Below, one piece after another: positions 38,785 to 48,772 of a DNA stretch of 64,000 bases (the first letter of the stretch is position 1; each line of letters opens with the position of its first letter). Below the pieces are notes generated by a model, which was not told where the DNA came from, did not search any database, and saw only the letters and a program-made list of their open reading frames with translations. This stretch comes from Sipunculus nudus (lineage: Eukaryota > Annelida > Sipuncula > Golfingiida > Sipunculidae), in NCBI GenBank assembly GCA_026874595.1, contig CM049306.1, forward strand, positions 5,846,019-5,910,018, in the 5' to 3' direction. Position numbers and translations under genes: made by a program.

Positions 38785-39580
38785 TGGTACAGAACCAAAT
38801 TATAACAGATTACGATATCGTGACAAGCACAAACCCTTGTTTTGGAAACCAACGAAAAAAATATATTTCGCCACACTAAGCAGCGTGAAATGCCTAGTTT
38901 AATAAAGAAGTCAGTGTTTTTTTGTAACAAATAATTATAATTTATTCTTAGATTTTCCTTACATTACAATACACTAAATCAATACAATTACACAGTATTT
39001 AAGATATAACAATTATAAAGATGTACATCACTGGAGTCCGGATGCTAGGCTTTGATTCCTGGGTACAACAACTGTCTCAGTCCAACAAGAGTCTTTTAGC
39101 ACAAATAATCCACGTGAACAGTTCAAGTAATTCTTCCCGGTGAATAGTCAAATTGAATCTCGAAGACAATCTGTTGTAATTCAGAAGTGAAGTTCAGGTA
39201 AATTCCCAAAGGCAAACCGAAGACAATCTATATAAAATCTGTATAAAGTCTGCATCAAGTCCATAGATTATCTGTAACTATGCATTTATCGGAGTAGGTC
39301 CCAAGTCTGGCGAGAAAGTGCCCGGTGGTATTTTCCTTTCTCCAGGCTCCAAACACAGCCCCCCTATTTAAAGCTTTTAGTCCGGAATATTCCAAAGAAC
39401 AAACTCGAACCTTTTAGACTACAACGAACACGCTGTGTCTTAAAACTCTGCGGGTAAGCCGGAGTTCAACAAGTGCGGTTCCCATAGTACGCACAGGGCT
39501 TGCGCCTAACACGAGTCAGAACGCCAGGGACATGTCAAGCCATGCATATTCCTGCGCATAATAAACAAATACATGTAACA
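38785..39580 (-). repeat. 5' LTR of the minus-strand retrotransposon (796 bp)
   Basis: On minus it starts TGTTACATGTATTTG and ends TTCTGTACCA next to the primer-binding site; the related LTR at 61891 ends CCGTAACA, so the A-to-C change near the end is decay. A TTTAAATAGGGG box (near 39370) and an AATAAA signal (plus-strand tttatt, 38941-38946) lie at positions equivalent to those in the solo LTR at 58673-59413. Confidence 0.85.
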
Positions 39581-40304
39581 ATAAGATCTATATGACCTTT
39601 TTCACAAAAAAAAAATCAATTTTGCTAAAGACTGCACGGTTTGCATTGAACGAGGCAAAATCTATAGTTTTTACCAATTTTACGAGACTGATAGTATTGT
39701 CTCAATTCAATTTTAACTGTATTCAATAGACTAACAAATTACTGCAATCGGTAAAAATTAGACATTTCGGCTTAGAATCCAATAATTTGCATTGAACTAA
39801 ATTTTACATAATCTACATTAGGCAGTATCGATATTTTCCATAAAAATATAAATAAATTTAACCAAGTAAAAGGTTTCTGAAATATCACCATATGTTGGGA
39901 CTTGTTTAAGGTGAACAGATGTGTGTGTGATAGGGCTGTATCTATATATCGATATATCGTCACTTCGATACGGTTACCGGTGTGCATTGCAAGTTGTATC
40001 GTCGTATCGAGGAAATACACTGACTGCTGATAAATATTGATACAACCCTTGCTTGAACTATAATGTAAACTATTAATATATGGTTAAGCTTTAAATATTT
40101 ATTATGTTAATCTTTAAGATGTATATCAGTGTTGTCGTGTGACTGTCGACTTGGTGGGGAAGGTATGTATACTTGTTGGTGCTTCAAAGACAAGCCGACG
40201 AGTGTGGGCGATGATTAAGGAATATATTACCATCGGTTCTCGTTATTGTTTAAGTTAACATATATGTTCAATTTACATAGAGCTACAATTAAAATATGAA
40301 ATAA
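39581..40304. other. intergenic stretch, no gene recognised
   Basis: AT-rich. A short palindromic tatatcgatatatcg lies near 39945. Nothing else is supported. Confidence 0.5.
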
Positions 40305-40863
40305 AAAAATTCAAATTTCATGTATTCCTAAAAGACGACCTGCAATTTATTAATCATTATAAAGTGTATCCAGTCATATAATTACAACGTGCGAACATTG
40401 TAAACATAAAACTGAACTAACAGGTCTATGTTTGTTAACGCCCATTTATTGCTGGGCTGTCGAGCAATCTTTCAAATTGTGTGACGAGTTACCCTGAACA
40501 AGTAACTCAAGCTTTAGAAAGAGTTTCCTAAAAAAAACACAATTCAATATTTACAACTCATGGATGGCAAAAATCAACTGCAAATCTGCCCGTACTCTAT
40601 CCATATTAATAAATTTGTTTCCTTAAGATAGTTTTTTGCCCTATCACAGGTTCTACTTAAAGTCAGAAAAAAAGGGAGATGCCAGGGAAGAAAGTGTATA
40701 AATAAAAAATAAGCCCAAAGTAAGAGGAAATTAGAGAAGACGTGAATGAATAGCCGAAAACTTTTGACTAATGCAATATCCAGTCCAGCGCACGCAGCAT
40801 GCCTGATGTTCACTGGTAACCCAATAGGCAAAAGCGTTCCTGTGAACAGATCTCTGGTACACT
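40305..40863 (-). mobile_element. PIF/Harbinger-derived fragment, inverted copy of 41920-42485
   Basis: The reverse complement aligns along its length, with roughly 80% identity by eye, to 41920-42485. Shared blocks include gtgtaccagagatc, ttttgcctat, ctatcttaaggaaa, ccatgagttgtaa, cagcccagcaataaa and gcaggtcgtctt. No coding frame is intact. Similarity stops at about 40863, so this is a broken copy of the older Harbinger element. Confidence 0.75.
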
Positions 40864-41383
40864 ATTTTCTCACGGAGTCAGCATTGTTGGCAATGCTGTA
40901 CTTTAACTCGTTTACATATATTTAATCAGACAGATAACAGTGCGTTGCCAGAAATGTAACTGATCATCACACATCTACGGCACTAAATAATAAAATTAAA
41001 ACCTATATAATCACGCAAAATACCTGCTGCTATTGGCGTTTGTTGTGTGTAGCAGTTAAATAAAAAAGGATGTGTTTGCTTGCTTATACAGGATAGAAGA
41101 ATACATATCACTTCTTTGAATTTCTAGAAAAGAGAATCATAAAAATCACAAAAAACATGTAAGTAGAATGTTATTTCCTAAATTAGAGATCGTGTCTGGT
41201 GAAATAGCCCTTCTGAATGTATTATCCTGATGCTGAATGTTTGGTTTTACCCAATCCTGCAGATCAGCCGCCATAATCGTTTTAAGGGTTTAAGACCAAT
41301 CCTTTCGGACCTTTTCCGGATCTGGGGTCCTTTTTTTAGCTTTTGTTGTTAGTCCTCCTGGGTTGTACCCCTCTTTTCCTCAA

Positions 41384-41400
41384 TCCTGGATCCGCCCCTG
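41384..41400 (-). other. hAT-like element terminus
   Basis: On minus it reads CAGGGGCGGATCCAGGA, like the 5' ends of hAT-type elements as I know them. It abuts the Harbinger transposase fragment at 41401. No partner terminus was found to the left, so the element is truncated or its other end has diverged. Confidence 0.35.
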
Positions 41401-41401
41401 A

Positions 41402-41560
41402 GCTATGCGGAGCAAACATTAAATTGATGAAGGACGGTTCATCCTCCTCTCTCAGTTCGCATACAAGTATATTTTTATATGCCCCTAGTTCCTCTCTTTT
41501 TTCAAGCCAAGGTTTAACCCACAAGTCCCTCTTCCAACACAGCATATTTAGCCGGGTGCT
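41402..41560 (-). pseudogene. PIF/Harbinger transposase N-terminal fragment
   Basis: The minus frame reads CWKRDLWVKPWLEKREELG then AYKNILVCELREEDEPSFIN. This matches the N-terminal region of Harbinger (HARBI1-type) nucleases, whose usual form is a WVRPW motif followed by an ELR...D..F stretch. No catalytic DDE residues are present. A diverged copy of the same segment lies on plus at 41800-41925. Confidence 0.7.
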
Positions 41561-42850
41561 CAATACCCGATTTTATCAAGCGATATTGTCGGGCGATTTT
41601 TTGGGTAGATTTTCTCAAAATCGACTTAAAATCGGCTCGATTTAGTTTGCCGATTTTCGGCGTCTCATATACCGACGCGCGTGTTCCCATCTGTCGATTA
41701 TCGGCGAGAGGAGTCTGTCTCATTATGGCGATCTGATACTAAGCTTTCTGGGAGAAAAACTAAAGGAAATATGCGTTCGCTTTGTGGCTTACCCAGAGAG
41801 ATATACTGTGTCGGAAGAGTGACCTGTCGGTTAAACCTCGGCTTGAGAGAGGAGAGGAACTAGCGGCATATGAACAATACACTTGTATGCGAACTGAGAC
41901 AGGAGAGTTGAACCAAAGTGTACCAGAGATCCGTTCACATGAAAGCTTTTGCCTATCGGGTTACCTGTAAACATCAGGTATTGCTGCGTGCACTGGACTG
42001 GATATATTGCATCACTCAAAAGTTTTCGGCTATTCATTCATGTCTACTCTCATTTCCAATTACTTTGGGCTTATATTTTTATTTATACATTTTCTTCTTT
42101 GGCACCTTTGTTTTTGCTGATTTGAAGGAGAACCTGTGATAGGACAAAACACTGTGATAGGACAAAAAAAACTATCTTAAGGAAAGAACTTTATAATGAT
42201 GGTCAGAGATTACAAGCAGATATACAGTTGATTAATGCAATCCATGAGTTGTAAGTATTGAATTGTGTTGTTGTTTCTCATTAGCTTGAGTTAATTGTTC
42301 AGAGTAGCTCGTCAAACAATTGGAAGGATTGCTCAACAGCCCAGCAATAAATAGGCGTTTGCAAACATAGACCTGTTCGTTCAGTCTTATGTTTACAGAA
42401 ACGTTCGCAAATTGTAATTATATGAATGGATACTCCTTTCTAATGATTATTAAATTGCAGGTCGTCTTATAGGAATACATGAAATAAGAATCTTTACAAA
42501 AATCGGTCTTTAATTCTTTTTAAAATACAGAAATATGTCATTATACAATATATACTAATAATGACTAATTGTGACAACGTACAGAACGTAAACTCTGACC
42601 ATACATAAATAAACAAAATCGGCCGACTTTGTTGCCAACATTGGCTCACTACACGATTTCGTTAATCGCCCGACAAAATCGGCCGATTATCTTTGACATT
42701 GCCAGACTCTTGGCGACGGCGATTTTTCACGCCGACGCCGACAAAATCGCGTCGCTTGGGGTGTCACACTACACGACAATGTACCCCCGTCGGTACATAG
42801 TCGGCCGATCCTATGAATTGGCCGATAAAATCGGTAAGTGAGCCGCCGGC
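41551..42850 (+). mobile_element. PIF/Harbinger element, 1300 bp, TTA target duplication
   Basis: The ends are GCCGGGTGCTC...CCGATTTTATC on the left and, inverted, GCCGGCGGCTC...CCGATTTTATC on the right. TTA flanks both sides (41548-41550 and 42851-42853). Subterminal zones are dense in aaaatcgg / cgattttc motifs (41565-41740 and 42600-42840). The interior holds a decayed transposase N-terminus (41800-41925, with VKPRLERGEELAAYE) and the 560-bp segment shared with 40305-40863. A TTA target duplication with a Harbinger-type protein relic gives a consistent classification. Confidence 0.8.
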
Positions 42851-42853
42851 TTA

Positions 42854-43516
42854 AAAGAGATCCCGGAATTCTGCTCTAAAGCCTAAAACTTCCTCTCTGG
42901 GGTCCTGATCAACTCAAGCAGACGAAGTGAATACTTCGCCACACCAAGTTATATGCTATGAATATTTCATTCTTTCAGCAATCTTTAACGTCTGAAAAAT
43001 GTAACCCGTGCAATTACTAAAAAAAAAAGTTATTCTTCTCCATATCGTGCCAGTTTGCATGTTAAAGCAGACGCATTGTCAGTCGATCTTTTTGTGACAT
43101 TAGTTGTAAGAAATATTAAAATGCTTCTTAAATCAGTAAAGTTTAAATTTAGACGTTTTAATCATTCATATTAAACTATTTTAACATTTCTAGTTAGGCT
43201 AAGTTCAACATTTCTAATAGATGTGTTATATTTCTCTTAACAGCCCGGGTCCGTGAAAGCCACACAAATGCGGCTGGCTTGGACAAAAAGTCGGCATTCC
43301 ATTTTCAAGAAAACAGAAACTATTGTAACGTGTGACTCCATTACACAGCTTGTCTTGTTTAACGCAGTCTTGATCTTAACTCTTAACTGAACGGCTGGCA
43401 GCGGCGCCGCGCTCTATTTCTCTATGATTTGTTCACCAATATTTTAAGTTTAAATTTTTAGCATTATCATTCATTGAACATTTATTCCAAGGTTATCATT
43501 TCAAAACTGTTTTTTC

Positions 43517-43518
<2 letters not shown>
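42854..43518. other. intergenic stretch with one half of a diverged direct repeat
   Basis: 43296-43375 (attttcaagaaaacagaaac, acgtgtgactccattacaca) resembles 43869-43948 at about 80%. No gene is supported. Confidence 0.5.
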
Positions 43519-43566
<48 letters not shown>

Positions 43567-43602
43567 ACACACACACACATATATTTATCGAGAGAGAGAG
43601 AG
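43519..43602. repeat. compound TA / CA / GA microsatellite
   Basis: About 44 bp of TA, then a short CA run, then a GA run. Confidence 0.9.
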
Positions 43603-44599
43603 AAACGCATTTTGGATAGACTAACTTATTTATTATCATACGAGCTTTCAAGCTTCTTGCTTCTTGGTCCTGTAACCACGTGATTGTATTACCTCCCTTT
43701 CCTATGTATTTTGTCTGTCTCAGCTCGAAGGTAAAAAGTTCCTTTGAAAACATCATCAGCCAATATATGTGAATACTAGCACCGCGAAATGGAGTTCTTG
43801 TAACAAACAAATCTTTCATGTCTTCTTGGCTGGTGGAGCCGAGCACATTTTCTGTTTTGTGGTGTTTTCATTTTTAAAGAAAACAGAACCTGTTGCAACG
43901 TGTGACTCAATTACATGGCTTGTCTTGTGTAAAGCAGTGAACATTTCGTCTATCGGGTCCGATTATATCAGCTACCATCCTCATTTTCAGGAAAGAAATT
44001 GTGTAGGGAAATTTAAATTCTGTGGATTCTGTGTTAAATCTTCATAAAACAAAATATTTAAAGCAGTACTTAATAACGACTCTTTGTGTTACCTATATCT
44101 TTTTCATAGTATAGAATATTTCTAGAAATTTTATCGATCTAAATCCTAATATCAGTGTGACAGCTTCTTATGTCTTTCACTTTCATAAACACTAGCTGCA
44201 CCCGTGGAAAATCCACGGCTCTATCTGATATATATTTTGTAATGAGCTGATAGGAACTAAACGACGCATATTTTTATCCTAAGCTTTTTGCAGGAACTTT
44301 TGTCATGTGTTTCACTTATATAATATAAATATTACTTCTGCTAGAATTCTCCAGGAACACCCTCCTCCAAAATACCAACAGAGAATGAAAAATTATTCTA
44401 TTCTAGAAATCACACAAAAAATAATTTTTGGAAAGAGACGTAAGGCATATACAAGATGTACGAATTTTTAAGTGAGTAGATTTTTTTTTTCCGATTAACA
44501 ACATAGGTCCGACAGCTTCATTGCTTGGGAAATATCGTAGATATAACGATTCTTTACAGAAACATTCTACCGTAAAAATATATGAAAGATGCTTTGTAT
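43603..44599. other. intergenic stretch with second half of the direct repeat
   Basis: 43869-43948 is the partner of 43296-43375. Otherwise nothing is recognised. Confidence 0.5.
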
Positions 44600-46045
44600 T
44601 AGTTGAAGCTCAGATGACACCGTGAAACATGATGTTTATTCAGTGCAGTCAGTTGAGGGTATCACCATAATATATTTTTTTCTTAAGTGCCATGATCACA
44701 ATTCCACAAAGTAATAATTATAGGGGGCTATTCCTTTGTCCCCGAGTAGAAGCTGCCCATTCGTATGCAGTTGTTCTGCCACTCGCCTGGTAAACCCGTG
44801 TTTCTGAACCATGACAATGTGTTAGATGAAACGTGCACGTATGAACGAACGACGGATTAGTAGATTCTAGCGGGGGTTTCTAAGTCACCAAGAGACTAAG
44901 GACCCTAAGAAGTGTGTGCAATCCCCCACCCCCCGGCTTCCTTTTGAAAAAAAATTTTTTTTCACACAAACCATAAATCGGCCGAACTATTAAAACCATG
45001 GTCATCATGGAAAGATACTTCTGAATGTATAAAAATCAACACATGTAAATATGTGTTCGCAAAATATTTTCCGCCTGTCACGCTTTTTCAGGAGGCAACC
45101 TGTAATCCCCTCTGAACCCCATTTTAATTGTTCCATTATATCGCCTATTAAGGAATTTTACTCTGTCAAAAGGAAGTAAAGATTTTATATTCAAACATTG
45201 TAGAGGGTAAGGGTAAAGACATATATCAATGGTCCATTTCATTTTGGAGGTAATAAGAATAACCACAATATATATTTTCTTATGAACCATTATGACAAAG
45301 GACCATTCCTTTGTACCCGTGTGGAAGCTACCCATTCGTATTTATTTGTCTGCCACTCGCAAGGTGAACTCGTGTTACTGAAGCATGACAGTGTTCACAC
45401 ATGAAACGCATACACGTGAACACATGACTGATATTAAAGGAGATTCTGGTGGAGGTCTGTACGCCCTGACTACAGATTTTAGTTTGTTATCAATATAAAG
45501 ATGTACTGGTGGTATTTTTTCATGTTTCACCGTCCCTACACACAACGGATCTTAACAAATATATGTGAACACCCCCCATCCCCCCCCACCCCAACCCCAC
45601 CTAACACGAATGATAATAAAGTTTTTGGGCTTCTTTTTGAAAAAAAAAATTAATAAAACACATGACTTGGCCGAACTTTTGTAACCATGGTTATCATGGA
45701 AAGATATTTTTGAATGTATGAAAAACAACATACCTGTAACCCATAAAAAAATTTGTCAAACGGTGGTCACATCACTCAGTGCGCAGTGTTGACCAAACTG
45801 AAAAGCCCTCGCGTTGAAAGCGGAATCATGTGATCTTTGGATTAAAAACCTTTACTTCCTTTTGAGAGAGAAAATTCCTTTAGAGGCGTTACAATGGATA
45901 TGGGGGATCAATGGGGATTATAGTGGACCTGCGTGACCGCGTATTGCACGGAAATGCCTTTTGGGCAGGACATGCGCTCTGGTCATGGTCTTAACAGGCC
46001 AGTGAAAATCCCCGAGGCGCCTCCTGAAAAAGTGTCACAGTCGTG
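44600..46045. repeat. diverged direct duplication plus an inverted piece of the same repeat
   Basis: 44640-45090 and 45210-45775 share cattcctttg...gaagct(g/a)cccattcgta, ctgccactcgc, ggccgaac...accatgg and catcatggaaagata, in the same order. The offset grows from 575 to 689 bp, so the second copy has an insertion of about 114 bp. In addition, 45075-45200 (cctgtcacgctttttcagga, ggaagtaaag) matches the reverse complement of 45850-46040, which carries its own insert of about 85 bp. This looks like several broken copies of one dispersed element; no protein is seen. Confidence 0.6.
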
Positions 46046-47129
46046 GAGGACCTTGCAGCACAAAATAAATAGGGGCACCTAATGGGGAAATAATAAAATT
46101 ATTAATTATTCAGCTTAATAGGGCATAATCCCGCAAAATAAAGCAAACTTGTCCTAGAAGAGCAAACCACCGATACGTCTGCCGAATTTTGATAGTCAAA
46201 TCAGAACGGAAGCAGGTAAACCGTGGTCTAGAAAAAAAGCCAACTCCGTATTAATTATATACATTATTGTTAAACCTCTATCTCCCTTTTAAAGATTAGG
46301 AATTTTAATATAGTAATAGCTGTCTGCATAAACCCACATACCGATGATCAACGCTGCTAAGATATACAATTAAGTTATTCTTTGTTAAGGAAGCTTAGAT
46401 TTATTCTGAAATAACCATTGTTCAGGCTGCACAATCAAGATTAAGATCTTTTTCCCAGGCGTTTTGCTAGATCAATTGATTTGAATAAAGATCTCTGAAA
46501 AAAAACTCAACACGAACCTTAGAAATGCTTTTATCTAACAAGACTCGGTGCAGAGGCATTATGATTCTTGCGTGGGATATAAGAGGTCCAGGGTGGTTCA
46601 TAAAGATCCCCCCCCCCCCCTCTCTATTTATATATCTGCGGGAATGCACTCTTTCCTCCGTGGTGACACAGCGCTTTATGTTTAGCATCAGAGCATGATA
46701 TGTTAAGATAAGTTATGGATCTAAGCTACTTTTTCCAGGCTTAAATCGTTGATGAATGTGTTAACAATAGCCCTTACATTGCATAGCGTTCACGTGTCAC
46801 GTGTAGTTTGCAGTTTAAATAAATAAAATCGAGCTACCTTAAAGTTTAAAAAAATAAAAAGTACTTAAAATATTCGGGACCATGAAAAGTTGTCTTGAAG
46901 GTAGTACATATACATCATACTTTAATTTACTTTATAAGTGAATTAGAATTCAAAATGGATTTCAGTCATAATGAATATTTAAATCATATATTCCTGAGTT
47001 CAAGATTCAAGTTTGACATTATTGGCTCCCGGAACTTCCCACAACTGTGATGAAAATCGGTATATTTTAAGATTTTGAAGATTGCACAATTCCAGGAAGA
47101 ATATAAAATTCCAAGCATATATCTTTGTG
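46046..47129. other. intergenic stretch, no gene recognised
   Basis: A short poly-C run lies at about 46608-46620. Nothing else is supported. Confidence 0.5.
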
Positions 47130-47520
47130 TGGCGTAACCGGCATATGTGGCTCAGGGATGGAGCTCAAAGGACTCAAAGCTGGGGGATCGTAAGTTGAAT
47201 CTCAGCTGAGGCGGTTAGAATTTTGTCGGTCGGCCCCCACCAAGGGTGAGCGCCCTGCATCCTTAATGTGAAGACCATGCACAACGGCCGTGTTTCACCC
47301 AGAAACGAGTGCTCCTTTCGGGGGTTCCTCGGCGGTATGACCCAGCAATGGGGGCGATTACGCACCCTGAGCCCGCAGGTGCAGTAGTCACCGGGCCTGG
47401 TTAACGCCAGGATATAAAATGAGAGGAGGCGTGTGTGATCCTGCTCGTCACGTAATCCGAAACCGGAATGGAGTTCTGCAGATGTACATATGCTTAGTTT
47501 AGTTAGCATTAAAAAAAAAC
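47130..47520 (+). mobile_element. candidate tRNA-derived SINE
   Basis: A good A box with a perfect D-arm (gctcagggatggagc) lies at 47151-47165, and a weaker B box (agttgaatctc) follows about 45 bases on. A non-tRNA body of about 280 bp follows and ends in tagtttagttagcatt and a run of nine A. This layout (tRNA head, body, A tail) is that of a SINE. A tgtggc on each side could be a target duplication but is too short to rely on. The SINE family is not recognised. Confidence 0.5.
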
Positions 47521-48234
47521 GTTGTGGCAAAGTATACACTTTGTCTGCTTGAGTTAATCTTGGCGCCAGGGAGGAGGTGTTATAGCAGGTTTCGGGACCT
47601 CTTTCCCGCTGAACTAAACATTAATTAATCATATTTGTAATCAATTTTAATAAAATTATTTAACCAAATTTGTTAAATAAGGTATGACAAGTGAGACAGG
47701 AGTGTATTGGAATACTTTATTTTGTCTTAATCTGAAGCCTTAAGGCAATTTAAAAGGGAATTGAAAAATAATTCTGTCTAGAAAGTAATTTATCACAACT
47801 GCCAGAAAATTATAATTACGACATTTCTCCCACTTCAGGTGGCATATACATATATATATATATATATATATAAATATATGTGTGTGTGTGTTTAAGGATG
47901 TAGTTTGTGAACATGGATATATACCAAAACAGGATGTAGAACATCAAAATGGCTGTTGTCTAATGTTCACCGTCTTCGTTGGAAGATTAAGAATAATCTT
48001 TGGTCTCTTGCCCTCAATTAATAGACAGAATAAATGGACAGATTTCGTCTGAGTATTCTTTAAGACAGGATACACATTTCACACAGTTTATCTGCGTAAG
48101 TTTACTTGGGGTATATACGTTAATTACGTTATGCCGTATAAATATATGTATAATTAAATAAATATTATATCACCTACTCTTGGTCTTTAGAAATCAGTTT
48201 ATATTAACCAATAAGTGATGAATTTATTGTTCCA

Positions 48235-48236
<2 letters not shown>
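47521..48236. repeat. intergenic stretch with a TA/TG microsatellite at 47849-47892
   Basis: A short TA run passes into TG repeats. The remaining sequence has no gene or repeat that I recognise. Confidence 0.6.

Positions 48237-48299
<63 letters not shown>
48237..48299. repeat. TA dinucleotide microsatellite
   Basis: About 63 bp of pure TA. Confidence 0.95.
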
Positions 48300-48303
<4 letters not shown>

Positions 48304-48398
48304 ATGAAGCATTTGCAAGGTCTTAAATATAAATCTTGTATACCCTCTGTCAGGGGAACCTTATACTACACCTGATTAGTTTCTGGTTGACAAAAGGT

Positions 48399-48772
48399 AG
48401 GAAGGAATATAATCAGTGTGCGATAAACACAGGGCATGCCGGAAGGAATATAATCAGTGTGCGATAAACACAGGACATGCCGAAAGGAATATAATCAGTG
48501 TGCGATAAACACAGGACATGCCGAAAGGAATATAATCAGTGTGCGATAAACACAGGACATGCCGGAAGAAATATAATCAGTGTGCGATAAACACAGGACA
48601 TGCCGGAAGGACTATAATCAGTGTGCGATAAACGCAGGACATGTCGGAAGGAATATAATAAGTGTGCGATAAACACAGGACATGCCGGAAGGAATATAAT
48701 CAGTGTGCGATAAACACAGGACAGCCGGAAGGAATATAATCAATGTGCGATAAACACAGGACATGCCGGAAG
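48399..48772 (+). repeat. 41-bp minisatellite (about 9 units)
   Basis: The unit is ggaaggaatataatcagtgt followed by gcgataaacacaggacatgcc. The units are almost identical, with isolated single-base changes and one 1-base deletion at about 48724. High uniformity suggests recent expansion. Confidence 0.95.

Larger units (their letters stand above)
34400..39580 (-). mobile_element. decayed Ty3/gypsy LTR retrotransposon, Gmr1-like domain order
   Basis: Reading along minus: 5' LTR (39580-38785), primer-binding site (38778-38761), gag with zinc knuckle (38649-37042), protease (about 37010-36705), integrase (36375-35380) and reverse transcriptase (35219 to about 34400). Integrase lies before reverse transcriptase. 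This is the order of Gmr1-like elements and of Ty1/copia, opposite to ordinary Ty3/gypsy. Frameshifts and stops occur throughout, and no RNase H or 3' LTR was found, so the copy is dead and 3'-truncated. Related copies lie at 58673-59413 (solo LTR) and 61808-64000 (gag only). Confidence 0.85.

Noticed and set aside
48399-48772. CRISPR-like array
   Set aside because: The 41-bp units are contiguous, with no unique spacers, and the context is a eukaryotic genome. The same applies to the 26-bp array at 55138-55872.
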